This document shows, piece after piece, positions 29,501-37,600 of a stretch of 64,000 bases of DNA. A program made the translations under genes and the position numbers. Under the pieces are notes generated by a model. That model did not search any database. It was not told the origin of the DNA and saw only the letters and a program-made list of their open reading frames with translations. The stretch's first letter is position 1. Each line of letters opens with the position of its first letter. Source of the stretch: Beroe ovata (Eukaryota > Ctenophora > Nuda > Beroida > Beroidae); assembly GCA_946803715.1 (NCBI GenBank), contig CAMPET010000029.1, positions 228,256-292,255 of the forward strand, read 5' to 3'.

Positions 29501-30876
29501 CCCATGCTCTCCCACTCTTCTTTTGTACATCCCCTCCCCCACCCATTTCACTCTTCTTTCTCACCTCCTCGTCAACTCCTGTTCAGCTAGCAGCCGGTTT
29601 GGAGGCAAAGCAGGGCGACAGGACGTGGCTCAAGAATCAGACAGATGGAGAGCTGGACGACTCCAAGCTGGTGGAGGGCTTGGCAGGTGACAGGAATGTG
29701 TACAAGAGACGCGGGACGCCTGCGCAGGACAAGGGAGTGGTCATGAGCAAGCCCAAACATCTCACACTGTTGGCTGATGTGTCCGGCAGCATGTACAGGT
29801 AACACTTAAAACATGATATAGAATTAGATAGAATACGGTGTAGTGCACTGATGGTATATTATTAAACTTACAGCATTGTAACCCAAAAATTCCATTTCCC
29901 CAGATTTAACGGCCTAGACCAGCGTCTGCAGCGAGAGTTGGAGTTGATGGCCATGGTAATGGAGGGTCTCCAGGGATCCGAGACTCGGGTCCTGTACGAC
30001 ATAATCGGGCACTCTGGTGAAAACCCACATATTCAATTTGTCAAGAGAGGACTGCCACCAGATAACGAGAAGAAGAGACTCGATGTTCTGGAGGTAAGGA
30101 GGAGGACTTGTGTCTGTGAGTGTGAGAAATATTGATTTGCGGTGGGTGAATCTGGGTAATCTGGGTAATCTGACCGCTTATCGGAGTCAGTGTCACACCA
30201 CCATCACCAGGAGATGCACGCCCACTCTCAGTTCTGTTGGACTGGAGATCACACCGTCAGTGCCCTCAAACAGGCAGTGAAACACGCTGCCTCCATTGAC
30301 GCTGATGAGAGAATTGTCATAGCTTTCAGGTTATAAAGCACGGTTCAAGTTAAACTTAATATCCTTACTTTCCTTAATCCAACTCAAACAATGGAGGTGT
30401 GCACCTCCATATTATTCCAAGATAACATGAACTTCCACAATTCCACAGTGATGCAAATTTGAAGAGGTACTTTATCCGCCCAAGCTCCATAGCCTCCGCC
30501 ATGACAAGCGATGCAGGGGTCTCCGTGTTTGTCATTTTCATCGGGTCTCTGGGCGACGAGGCTATCCAGTGAGTAACTCTCAGTGTTTGTCTCGTGGACT
30601 CGATGTATATCAAACAAGACACAAGCTGTCCCTCTTCCTAACTCAACACATTATGACGGTCACTGATTACTTACTCCGACATACAGTAACAGTGACAGAC
30701 CTCAATTTGCGATGTCATGACTGAATAGTGAATACTAACAACTGAACGGTCATAATCTCAATTCCTCTTTCAGGCTACGAAAAGAACTGCCAGCTGGTAA
30801 AACTTTTGTTACAATGGATACAAAAGAGATGCCTACAATTATGCAGCAGATATTCACCTCTACTATGACCCACTAG
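8584..30876 (+). CDS. VWA8: von Willebrand factor A domain-containing protein 8 (mitochondrial AAA+ ATPase)
   Basis: Exons: 8584-8623, 8733-8878, 8968-9042, 9131-9218, ~9290-9458, 9536-9651, 9753-9868, 9976-10139, 10220-10404, 10755-10879, 10958-11081, 11278-11392, 11568-11722, 21354-21463, 21569-21789, 21871-22063, 22153-22335, 22536-22695, 22791-22978, 23135-23287, gap, 24440-24530, 24677-24812, 25051-25217, 25369-25551, 25767-25947, 26046-26228, 26290-26578, 26855-27059, 27394-27485, 27675-27812, 29587-29798, 29904-30093, 30211-30329, 30449-30568, 30774-30876. About 1,740 codons are visible (human about 1,900); one or more exons are lost in the N gap. The start [13 protein letters not shown] looks like a mitochondrial targeting peptide. 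Seen: P-loops GCGKSR and GNQGVGKNK, Walker [13 protein letters not shown], the conserved [19 protein letters not shown], and a VWA domain with an intact MIDAS (DVSGSMYR). VWA8 is a matrix-side inner-membrane ATPase. The exon 4/5 junction lacks a clean AG acceptor, and the 26228/26290 boundary is uncertain. Confidence 0.9.
12180..12285. repeat. Tandem repeat, unit TAGGTCCTAATA
   Basis: About eight degenerate units of 12-18 bases (TAGGTCCTAATA, then GGTCCTAATAAGTTGGA). At the matching place in the other haplotype copy (13757-13780) only about two units remain, so this is a length polymorphism. Confidence 0.75.
12370..12642 (-). CDS. 3' fragment of galactosyltransferase-like gene (second haplotype)
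   Basis: C-terminal 90 or so codons of the protein at 13920-15143, cut at the contig edge (N at 12643). The translation differs by one residue (NDTS versus NDTT). It should not be counted as a third gene. Confidence 0.75.
   Translation of the reverse strand, partial: XDINHITTPVPQRSKVIIRRFFRPIKQNYIVFDMWFYHWVKGENNLTAIFNCRVGKNDTSCPDKMYTLFLTEGNCQCSSNSSSTNITATR
12644..14191. repeat. Right copy of the 1.5-kb duplication (probable haplotype)
   Basis: Partner of 11071-12642. This contig then runs without interruption to 23364, so the order VWA8 exon 13, galactosyltransferases, legumain, VWA8 exon 14 does not depend on a scaffold join. Confidence 0.8.
12851..13295 (+). CDS. VWA8: Second-haplotype copies of VWA8 exons 12 and 13
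   Basis: Exons 12851-12965 and 13141-13295 repeat 11278-11392 and 11568-11722, with one amino-acid difference (TAALTGKLL versus TAALIGKLL) and the same splice sites. The downstream donor (GCCA|GTGAGT) joins in phase to the exon at 21354. Confidence 0.85.
13920..15143 (-). CDS. Beta-1,3-galactosyltransferase-like GT31 glycosyltransferase, 407 aa
   Basis: Intronless gene for a type II Golgi membrane enzyme that would add hexose or N-acetylhexosamine in beta-1,3 linkage to a glycan acceptor. Seen: a short basic tail (MGRKYRYK), one membrane segment ([15 protein letters not shown]), a stem of about 45 residues built from [12 protein letters not shown] repeats, then the GT31 fold. GT31 hallmarks are [14 protein letters not shown], the DxD metal motif in [13 protein letters not shown] and EPEDGYVG (usually EDVYVG). 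Acceptor and donor cannot be told from sequence. It lies antisense inside a VWA8 intron and is tandem with a paralogue at 17027. The stem repeats are encoded by short DNA repeats and are likely to vary in length. Several N-x-S/T sites lie near the C-terminus. Confidence 0.8.
   Translation of the reverse strand: MGRKYRYKLLVLVALAIATLTLLTKIDWESRTIVRTESNQIIGIFMTTEAQLNQSHVTQLHSSRGLQSHSDSHSESESHSEPEFHSESESHSEPEFHSGPEPGSEPDSELESESEYLMVVMIPSMPTPTDLHLRENIRSRLMNVSSWPESDFDGIDPGVTSFKLMFVVGRKDNQTEGQADLLDEISKHNDIFYEDGLIESRATLRYKILWGMRKSLQEYKYQYLVKVDQDTLVDLPNLVRGLLALPRRNVYTGVCNNFLNAVKKYNQAQYEDIRYCQGGAYILSRDMIELITEVDAYRPNEEIEPEDGYVGWLVKQAIDINHITTPVPQRSKVIIRRFFRPIKQNYIVFDMWFYHWVKGENNLTAIFNCRVGKNDTTCPDKMYTLFLTEGNCQCSSNSSSTNITATR
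15360..15545. repeat. Interrupted (ACACAG/CACACA)n microsatellite
   Basis: About 185 bases of CA-rich sequence with interspersed GACACAG and GGGACACAG units. It leaves open frames on both strands, but these encode only Thr/His/Asp-rich or Cys/Val-rich low-complexity strings and are not genes. Confidence 0.9.
15715..15762. repeat. Four tandem copies of GAACTCCGTAAT
   Basis: Exact 12-base unit repeated four times (the last ends AAC), upstream of the galactosyltransferase gene that starts at 15143. Confidence 0.9.
16843..16991. repeat. Tandem repeat with unit CCTGCCTAGAGAGACCAGCT
   Basis: Units of about 34 bases (CTGCCTACTGCCTAGAGAGACCAGCTAGACCC type) followed by shorter GACCAGTGACCCTGCCTAG units, just beyond the 3' end of the second galactosyltransferase gene. 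Confidence 0.85.
17027..18076 (-). CDS. Beta-1,3-galactosyltransferase-like GT31 glycosyltransferase, 349 aa (tandem paralogue)
   Basis: Intronless. The frame is open to a Met at 18172, but I prefer the Met at 18076 because it gives a normal type II layout: [10 protein letters not shown] tail, then membrane segment [18 protein letters not shown]. The extra 32 residues upstream look unlike a cytoplasmic tail. The catalytic region shares the DQD motif ([10 protein letters not shown]), [14 protein letters not shown] and [10 protein letters not shown] with the neighbour, but the stem is short and lacks the SESESH repeats. The C-terminus ends with a Cys-rich CECSGKD. Long stretches of the catalytic core are almost identical at DNA level to 13920-15143, while both ends diverge. 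It lies antisense in a VWA8 intron. Confidence 0.8.
   Translation of the reverse strand: MRWKCANVRNLACLVSLVVILFQLLKIWSLDMQKWNISPGCFSFSDVDDNSKLTTRVPRTKEHATQSMRKLDNFIVFLIPSLPDEILLRRIIRSKMLDTSSWAPSEFEGIVPDFITFKLMFIVGRKKNQTEIQTDLLEEISEYNDIFYEEGLIESRATLRYKILWGMKKSLQEYQYKYLVKVDQDTLVDLPNLVRGLLALPRRNVYTGSCNNYLHVIKKYNQAQYEDIRYCQGGAYILSRDMIELITEVDAYRPNEEIEPEDGYVGWLVKQAIDINHITTTIPQRSKVIVRRTFRPIPNNYVNFNYWFYHWLKGDTYLNASVYCRQAKDDIRCPSRSYTLDTCECSGKD
18077..19488. other. Upstream regions of galactosyltransferase 2 and legumain; no further gene seen
   Basis: Divergent promoters are expected here. A CpG-rich patch at 18295-18380 holds two CACGTG/ACACGTG E-box-like sites and repeated CGCGCG. The rest is AT-rich with no exon I can support. 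No clear TATA box precedes the legumain ATG. Confidence 0.5.
19489..20823 (+). CDS. LGMN: Legumain-like asparaginyl endopeptidase (family C13), 444 aa
   Basis: Lysosomal cysteine protease cleaving after Asn (and Asp at low pH). Signal peptide [17 protein letters not shown], then the C13 domain: NYRHQADV (Arg53 of the S1 pocket), catalytic His155 in NFVDHGDTG, catalytic Cys196 in [10 protein letters not shown], and GVYLGD with the S1 Asp. Near the C-terminus are the conserved Cys residues of the prodomain/stabilisation region. Length fits human legumain (433). Odd points: the residue after the catalytic Cys is Tyr where most animal legumains have Glu, GDW is GDC, and there are no introns although vertebrate legumain has many. 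It sits in sense orientation inside a VWA8 intron. The identity is firm; full activity is inferred. Confidence 0.92.
   Translation: MRFGIVILLILAPLVSASSVESWLEDAKEATRGGKGKIWAVLVAGSSQYYNYRHQADVSHLYQLLTKKHGLPPQQVIVMMMNDIAYNPQNPTPGIIVNALHGQDVYEGMMIDYMQGDVTPENFLQILKGWRMGHGSMKTLASGPDDYVFVNFVDHGDTGILGFPNDMLHLEDLMNTLHIMQRTKKYKQMLWYVEACYSGSMFEHLPPNMNITAHTAANNDESSWACVFDSLRGVYLGDCWSLNWLNNTEQIFPRLYSETVEEQYEAVKKMTVQSHPSIYGDLDIIYHEKISTFLGHGEQGEMSVASSPVSRDIVQGAMIPSQDVLLDTLYRQRANAYPARDADLEALIKHHEATETKVVKVVGDIVMKMVRGEPALVTYFRDSRQKIHHPACNKEVMSTFYTSCWRFQEYPYITKYTYMISNLCNSYGSEEIVETILSTCTKDN
20824..21353. other. Legumain 3' flank within the VWA8 intron
   Basis: No coding exon. The intron ends with the acceptor TTTGTATCCTCAG at 21353. 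Confidence 0.6.
23299..23364. repeat. CA-rich microsatellite running into the assembly gap
   Basis: (ACACAG)n and (CA)n directly abut the N run, so the gap is probably caused by this repeat. Confidence 0.85.
23365..24209. other. Assembly gap, 845 N
   Basis: Falls inside VWA8 after the exon ending VNIVKHLH. In VWA8 homologues roughly 50 residues separate this point from the next visible exon, so at least one exon is hidden here. Confidence 0.95.
24859..24952. repeat. 47-base direct tandem duplication in a VWA8 intron
   Basis: Two adjacent copies beginning TCAATACGGTACAACTGGG (24859 and 24906), almost identical. Confidence 0.85.
27225..27311. repeat. Small inverted-repeat element, copy b (in a VWA8 intron)
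   Basis: Starts TGTAGGGTTTTTCCTACCGTCGGCG and ends GCGAGGGTTGGGAGAAATCCTACA, with GGTAATTCCGCC and CCCGCCAGCGAGGG inside. It is the same family as 8004, 45848 and 60342. The intron lies between VWA8 exons ending 27059 and starting 27394. Confidence 0.75.
28345..29205 (+). CDS. Uncharacterised cysteine-rich, probably nuclear protein, 286 aa
   Basis: I do not recognise this family. It is an intronless gene inside the VWA8 intron 27813-29586, same strand. Residues 1-100 are Asn/Ser/Pro-rich. Around 125-145 is a Pro-rich [16 protein letters not shown] segment. The core (about 145-200) has two related units, [18 protein letters not shown] and [19 protein letters not shown], each C-x-C-x-C-C? of the form CYCxCC followed by an aromatic-rich helix and a last Cys. 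This suggests a duplicated metal-binding or disulphide module. The tail is strongly basic ([30 protein letters not shown]), which suggests nuclear localisation and nucleic-acid binding. Codon usage looks like the neighbours. With no signal peptide, disulphide-rich secretion is unlikely. Function unknown. Confidence 0.7.
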   Translation: MTSFCSHIISEAQIPSPKPPLNANLTLNSSRALNEDAKTSAFSPYQKLNPNQSQNNSPNYHRSNYLEPFNGEQDFLEDAQRYFTPFFTQPGHPEETLLAALPPFPSLPPRKSPPLPLTKPELAELQREQTIPLRGPPSQEEMMCYCHCCVLWKLYFNPLECEKPNQRQIPDLCYCTCCRKWDMYLHFIYNCQVFGYYDEQSVPETAPRRRGTLSKKDKEEEKSTKKRKYNPRKSRSKPDNKENFTGTKKRKEPAKFSQRSLLKKDNTLKLNTMFQPQIPYLTPLDS

Positions 30877-31011
30877 ATTTGAATTCCATGATACTGTACT
30901 ACGAGAATGAGCATGTGGTGCGTAACGTTGTATTGGTATTAAAATTATACTATTGGTAACGTGGCAACCCTAACCGTAGTGCTATAATTGGTAGCACTAT
31001 CAATAACATAC

Positions 31012-31084
31012 CTGGTACTTGCACTGGTACTAGTACTGGTACTAGTAGCACTAGTAGTATACTAGTATGTAGTAGTAGTAGTAA
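31012..31084. repeat. (TACTGG/TACTAG/TAG)n microsatellite
   Basis: GGTACTTGCACTGGTACTAG units grade into (TAG)n, just downstream of VWA8. Confidence 0.85.
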
Positions 31085-31535
31085 GCAGTGAACGAGAATA
31101 CATAATATCATCAGAATCCGAGGCATGATCATGACGGTATGTTTTGCCAGATCAGCAGAACTCCTCAGCCTCGGTCTCACGCGAATTTGAAATAGGCGAC
31201 GAATACATTTTCCGTGTTTGATTGTTGATAAATCTCGTGTTCCGCGTGATGATGATCGGTATTATTCAATAACTTATTGTTAACATTTAATGAAGCAAGT
31301 CCAAGTGAATGCATTGCTTGATGTAATTGTAAGCATAGAGGTGCAACTTCAGCATTTAACTATTCGATCCATCATTCATGCTCTTTATTAGTTTTAAAAC
31401 ATAAAACTAACATTAACAAGTCGGCCCGCGCCGATCGGCCAATCACAAATTGGCGGGATCGGATTTTATCTTGTCGCGTCGGGCGATGCCAGACCGCTGA
31501 TGCAATGCAAGCCGCGAATATGTTTGTCAGATGTT

Positions 31536-31680
31536 ACCTGTCGGCCTGTTTCTCGCGCGAGCGCGCCTTCGCTTCATCGAAGGGCCGAAGGCCGTAACAG
31601 TTTCGGCCTTCGATGAAGGCGCGCGCGCGAGAAACTGAGGTCAAATAAAATCTGACGAAATTCTCGACAGGGTCTATCAA
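31536..31680. repeat. GC-rich hairpin element, copy 2
   Basis: CCTGTTTCTCGCGCGAGCGC pairs with GCGCGCGCGAGAAAC. The core GTAACAGTTTCGGCCTTCG and the flanks (AAATAAAATCTGACG, CGACAGGGTCTATCAATCG) match 6721-6885. Confidence 0.65.
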
Positions 31681-31698
31681 TCGACCAAATTTTATATT

Positions 31699-31729
31699 CC
31701 GCGCACCGACGGTAGGGTAAAATCCTACA
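31699..31729. repeat. Half of a small inverted-repeat element (copy e)
   Basis: GCGCACCGACGGTAGGG followed by TAAAATCCTACA is the reverse complement of the left end of the copy at 60342. It lies next to hairpin copy 2. Confidence 0.6.
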
Positions 31730-32305
31730 AGGGCGCGCAACGACGCAACGTGTGCACACAGTGTCGATCGACGACGCTGACGCTTGCCATTTGCGCGCGC
31801 ATTTGCAATCATATTGATGCTACCAGCTACGCCCTACGGGGATGTAAAAGCCTACTAAGCATCTGAAACATAAATTATCACCATTTCTTTTGGACAAATT
31901 TGTGGTTGAAAAATGAACACCTTTTAGTATCTTTTAGTATCTATTTTGCTTGCTTCTCAAATTTGATTGAATGAAGGTGTATTTTAAGGATCATTTGTTT
32001 CATTCATTTGATTAAAACAAAAACAAGACTTTGTGTTAGTAACCATTTACAATGGAAGCTTAGGTTTGGTTCATCAAAATAAGTTTCATTAGTTTATTAG
32101 ATAACTAGAAAACCTGCCATGTGGGATTGATACACTACTCATTAAGTCATCAGACACGACAGCAGACAATAGATTTAAAATAACAGTCGACAGTAACAGG
32201 TCATTTACTTGATACATGAAAAAGAATGCACTTTGAGCAGTTAACCCTCACAATGTGAGAGTGTGCATTCTTTATTATGTTCAAGACATAAAATTTGTGA
32301 AGGAG

Positions 32306-32541
32306 CACTGTAAAGTGCGTACGAAGCAAATATACCCAGGGTTTCAGGTCACTGCCCTCCTAACATGCTGTAAAGCAGGTCAAACATCAGCATAGCTTTG
32401 CTAATGGCGCTAGCACACCATACAGTCGAGGTTAGAATGAATATAATGCGCATCCAGTGCTGAAAATTTCGAAGATGAAGCAAAATCTAAGTCAATTTCG
32501 CGAGGTCGGGGTATATTTGCTTCGTACGCACTTTAACAGTG
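32306..32541. mobile_element. MITE-like element with CACTG...CAGTG inverted ends, 236 bp
   Basis: Left end CACTGTAAAGTGCGTACGAA and onward matches, as inverted complement, the right end CGTACGCACTTTAACAGTG. The inverted repeats are about 33 bases with a single one-base indel, reaching GCAAATATACCC. There is no coding capacity, as expected for a non-autonomous DNA element. I cannot see a convincing target-site duplication. Confidence 0.75.
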
Positions 32542-33284
32542 TTTTTGGTCATTTCTTCAAACTGCTACATAAAGATTATGATTGCCAAGTTGAATTTCAT
32601 TTAGTTGCACTGCGTTTATTGACCAAACAAAGTGCTTCATCGTACGTCTAAGTAATGCATTGAAAAGATAAGCAACAGGTTAAGAAAAGTATGACCATTG
32701 CCAAATCAGCACAATGTTTGGTTTCCCCATCAGCAGAAAGAGAGCAAGTAATGAAAGTAGCATCTTCATAAATGAGCTGATCACTCTATCTCATGCATGT
32801 GCAACTTCTATGCTACCATAGTAACGTGCTCAGATTGTACAATAGTGTCACTTTTGTCTACAAAGTCACAAAAGAGGTCTGTCTACAAAGTCACGAAAGA
32901 TGCAAACAAACAACTTACCAAATTATGATAGACTAGAGAGCCCGGCAAGTACTCAAGTAGTCACGATAAACGACTAATGTATTGTCAATTGTGAAAGATG
33001 TTGGACGTAGTAGCTTAAATCTAGATTCCAGATCAAGAGCGATCACTGCAACACGTCATCCAGTGTGTGTGTGCTGTGTGGTCAACGATTCAGTGCGAAA
33101 CGTCAACAATATTCAAGAGATCTGACTGTCATTGCGCTTAAATTGCACGTGCAACTCTTATCTCTCCTATCAACAGGCAGAGAGCAACATAATCGAAACG
33201 GCACCACAAGAAATGAGCCTACAGGCTACTACTTTTTGCACGTGCAACTCATATGCTACCATAGCAACATTCAGTACACTGCTA

Positions 33285-33655
33285 TGCACATGCTGATTGG
33301 AGCAGTGATTCTACAAAATAATCTTAAGTTGTTGCTTCTGCAATGCAAGTATATTTTGACTCACGGTTAAATGTGTCATTTTGTCATCATACACAATGCA
33401 AATTGAAACGAAAATGAACAAAGGGGCAAGTATCATGTCACAGTGCCAATCAGAAGAGATGACCGATTTGTTCCAAAGTGCTCCTTCATAAAATTAATGT
33501 TTTTAGAGCAAAGTTGAGACTTGACGTCTAGTCACTATCAATACCTCTGACCTCAATCAATAGGAAACGCATCATTGTGCTGTTTTCCATTAACAATATG
33601 GATCATTGGGTAGTGTATCACGTCAATTTGACGGGTTATCTAGTTTTCAATGAGT
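33285..33655. repeat. Dispersed repeat, copy 1
   Basis: Shares a long series of blocks with 61565-61905 in the same order and orientation, for example CATGCTGATTGGAGCA, GGGCAAGTAT, CTTCATAAAATT, CTCTGACCTCAAT and GTATCACGTC. It ends 150 bases before the thymidylate kinase start. Repeat class unknown. Confidence 0.7.
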
Positions 33656-33805
33656 TGACAAACAAACATGCATCTCATCATCTATCCTATTGCACAATAG
33701 AACACCAAGATTAGAATCCTACCAGCAACAATCGGAAATAATGATTAATGATCACAAACAATTCAATACAAATAAACAAATATATAAACAAACATCAAGA
33801 GCAGT

Positions 33806-34459
33806 TTGGAAATGGCCCTGAAACGGGGGATCTTCATTGTTATTGAAGGAGCAGATGGTACTGGTAAATCAACTCAAGTACTCAGCCTCACAAAGAGATT
33901 GCAAGAAGAAGGACACTCATGTAAAAGTATGAGATTTCCAGATAGAAATACTCAAATCGGTAAAATGATTGATAGTTATCTGAAGTGTAAGTCAGAAATA
34001 TCTGATGAGAGTGTCCATCTCTTATTTTCTGCTAATAGGTGGGAACTGAGCAACTCTATCATATCAACATTATCATCTGGAACAAGTATCATATGTGACC
34101 GATATGCATTTTCTGGTGTTGCTTATACTTCAGCAAAGCCAGGTTTCTGTTTGAAATGGTGTATGGGTCCAGACAGAGGGTTACCTAGACCAGATAAAGT
34201 CATATACCTGAAAGCCTCTGAAGAACTAGCCAAAAGTAGAGCAGATTTTGGCTCAGAAAGATATGAAAAAGAAGAATTTCAGTCGAAAGTGGCCAAAAAG
34301 TTTTCTCAGATAAGAAATGCTGACACATCTGTTGATTGGACAGATTATACTGTTGACAGTTCTATTGAGAATGTAACTGAAGACTTATATCAGCTGGTGA
34401 AAAAACTACTGATAGTTAATGAAAAGCCTGATGTTGGGAAATTGTGGTTGGAAGATTAA
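33806..34459 (+). CDS. DTYMK: Thymidylate kinase (dTMP kinase), 217 aa
   Basis: Phosphorylates dTMP to dTDP with ATP, an essential step of dTTP synthesis. Seen: N-terminal beta strand GIFIVIEG leading into the P-loop GADGTGKST (residues 15-23), RFPDRNTQIG, the DRY motif (CDRYAFSGVAYTSAKPG) and PRPDKVIYL, followed by the Arg-containing lid region and ERYEKEEFQ. Length fits eukaryotic enzymes (about 212). Single exon. Start chosen at the first Met, seven residues before the first strand; the internal MALKRG start is also possible. The next gene, makorin, starts 196 bases later on the same strand. Confidence 0.93.
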   Translation: MEMALKRGIFIVIEGADGTGKSTQVLSLTKRLQEEGHSCKSMRFPDRNTQIGKMIDSYLKCKSEISDESVHLLFSANRWELSNSIISTLSSGTSIICDRYAFSGVAYTSAKPGFCLKWCMGPDRGLPRPDKVIYLKASEELAKSRADFGSERYEKEEFQSKVAKKFSQIRNADTSVDWTDYTVDSSIENVTEDLYQLVKKLLIVNEKPDVGKLWLED

Positions 34460-34655
34460 TCAGTGATCAATCATCATAATGATAAATTGTAATTGGGATG
34501 AGAGACTGCAGAAATATTGAATCATTGATGATATCAAGATTTCATCATGTTTCTAGATTTGTCCACATTTTAAATTTGATTTATGTTTAATATCACCCTG
34601 ATCCTTGAAAAGAATATGTATTGTTTGATGATATCTCATCACTACCAAACAGGGG

Positions 34656-37600
34656 ATGTCTTCAGAAGAAAGTAGATCTGGTGATCAACCTTCCATTAGA
34701 AGTCAGATAGTTGACCCACGGGGCAATGACAATGAAGCTGGATCATCTTCGCGTTCTCATCCTGTGAATTCAGATGACACTGACCCATCTATTCTAATGT
34801 GCAGGAGATATATGATAGGGAAGTGTAGAAAAGCAAGAAAATGCACTTACTCACATAGTATGGATCATTTGCCAACAAGTTTCTGCAGAGACTACATTTA
34901 CAGTAAGTAACACTATAGAACCCGTGTATAAGGATACTAAATATGTTCCATTGCTTACCTTCATGTTTACATTATTATGTTGTCAGATTGAAATATCATA
35001 ATACACAACAGACTATTGCAAATATGGGTCACGTTGCTCTAAGAAGCATCTGAACCCTAAAGAAGAAAACAGAAGAGAGGTTACACGCAAGAAATTCATA
35101 AAGAAGAAAAAAATGACCTGGCATGAGGCTACTGCATTTGAGCAAGGCTCCTCTCATCATTCAGAAAGACAACCTTTACCCCCTGGTGTCAGGTATAGTA
35201 ACTTTCCTACATTCAACTTAGTCGAAAGTTGAACTCATGTCAGGTGGCTTCAATAATATCTCCTCCAGTTCGCTACAGGAGCTGAAAGAAGAACCTCTCT
35301 GTCAACATGCAATCGAGGGGACATGCACCAATGACCCATGTGCGTTTCTTCATGGTTTCCAGTGTGATTTCTGCAAGAAACCCGTCATCCATCCTTTTGA
35401 TAGAATTCAAGGGCGCACTCATGTAGAACTCTGTTCTAGAACTGCTGGGGTAATTTCTTTAAATTTCAACTTTCGACCTCCAATTTTAAGATTATAGATG
35501 ATGTTAGATCTGATCAGCAAACCAATTGTTAATTTAATTTTAGGTAATCAATTATATGTCACAGATGTTGAAGAACTATCTACAAATGATAAAAGACTCT
35601 GAGAATGAAGAATGCGGAATTTGTTACGACAAAGTTCTGAGCGCTGACAAGAAAGAGGTGGACAGGAAGTTTGGCTTGTTGCCAGGCTGCATGCACAAGT
35701 TCTGTCTCTCTTGTATCAGACGCTGGAGAAACTGTAATGAAACTTCCGTCTCCCAGGAAAACAGGTACTCATATATCAGGATAATACCGCGTCATTTACC
35801 TATCTTCTGAGTTGCAATATTCAATGTACCCGTGCTCTGCTTTCGATTATCGCACTTTGATCCTGGTGCTTAACAGTGCTTAACAGTGGAAATGTGTACT
35901 TAAGTAGAGTTCATGAATTTTCCTGTACGAGTATGAACTTTCACTGCCATGAGTGCCGTGTGACAGATTTCTTGTGAGCTGTATATCATGCAAGGAAAGT
36001 AGACTCTACGGTTATACTCGGTATATAATTATTATATACCGCTATGTTATTCACGGTACATCGTTTTGTCAGATCATGTATATATTATAGATATATTACA
36101 ATTCACGACATTATATTGGAAACGGTAAAGTTGCTGTAGAAAAACACGCCAACGCACAGTAAAAGTCCCGCAGGACGATGGATAATTGCTCTCATCTCTC
36201 AGCTAGTCATGATCCAGGTGATAGAGTTAGCGTGACGTGAATCATTTTCTCGCGAGGTTGACAAATGCATAATATCGCACAGTCTAGTGATGCAGTGATG
36301 TAGTGACTCAGTGCTAGCTCTCCTTGTTGTGTTGGATGGTCTGTATTTGGTATTGTATTAGATTTTGGTTTGGATATTATCCTTGACTCTGTGCTTTAGT
36401 TGAGATTCTGAAAACCGGTTTAGACCTCGATCTCATATAGTAGCTCTGATAAGCTGTCAGCTATCACGTGACAGCTACCTTATGACTGCGTCACTCGGTT
36501 ACCACGAGTGCAGACTCTTGAGTGCCGTACCATAAATATGCATATGTTGCAGTGCCGGCTTACTTACAATTCCTCCTCAGTCCTCACCTCCGTGGCTACC
36601 ATTCGCATATTATTTAACAAAATAACCAGTAATCTGATATCGCTGTAGATTGGGAATGCAGTTCTTGGAAAGATGTGCTACCTGCAAAAACGTTATCGAT
36701 TTCCCTGATTAATCCGTAATTAAGAAATCCTTAGAATTAGAAGAAAATTTCTGGTATTCCTCTGGTTGCGAACTCAGACAATTGAAACAGTGGTTAGTCT
36801 TTAATTGGAGAAAATACTTTCAATGTACAACATCNTGGCTGCGAAACCTAAACAATTTCAATTGTTTTTGACTATAATAATTATTATATACTACTATGTT
36901 ATTCACGGTACATCGTTTTGTCAGATCATGTATATATTACAATTCACGACATTATATTGGAAACGGTAAAGTTGCTGTAGAATGATATAACTTCCTCACA
37001 CAAGCTGCGAAAAACACGCCAACGCACAGTAAAAGTCCCGCAGGACGATGGATAATTGCTCTCATATCATATCTCAGCTAGTCATGATCCAGGTGATAGA
37101 GTTAGCGTGACGTGGATGATTTTCTCGCGAGGTTGACAAATGCATAATATCGCACAGTGACTCACAGTCTGTAGTGTTGTAGTGACTCAGAGCTAGCTCT
37201 CCTTGTTGTGTTGGATGGTCTGTATTTGGTACTTTATTAGATTTTGGTTTGAATATTATCCTTGACTCTGTGCTTTAGTTGAGATTCTGAATACCGGTTT
37301 AGACCTCGATCTCATATAGCAGCTCTGATAAGCTGGCAGCTATCACGTGACAGCTACCTTGTGACTGCGTCACTCGGTTACCACAAGTGCAGACTCTTGA
37401 GTGCCGTACCATAAATATGCATATGTTGCAGTGCCGTCTTACTTATAATTCCTCCTCAGTCCTCACCTCCGTGGCTACCATTCATTATTTAACAAAATAA
37501 CCAGTAATCTGATATCGCTGTAGATTGTGAATGCAGTTCTTGGAAAGATGTGCTACCTGCAAAAACGTTATCGATTTCCCTGATTAATCCGTAATTAAGA

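Larger units (their letters stand above)
30877..33284. other. Intergenic, repeat-rich, no gene seen
   Basis: Contains a TACTAG/TAG microsatellite, a GC-rich hairpin element, half an inverted-repeat element and a 236-bp element with inverted ends, listed separately. Open frames at 32457 and 33065 lack homology I recognise and lie in or near repeats. Confidence 0.6.
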
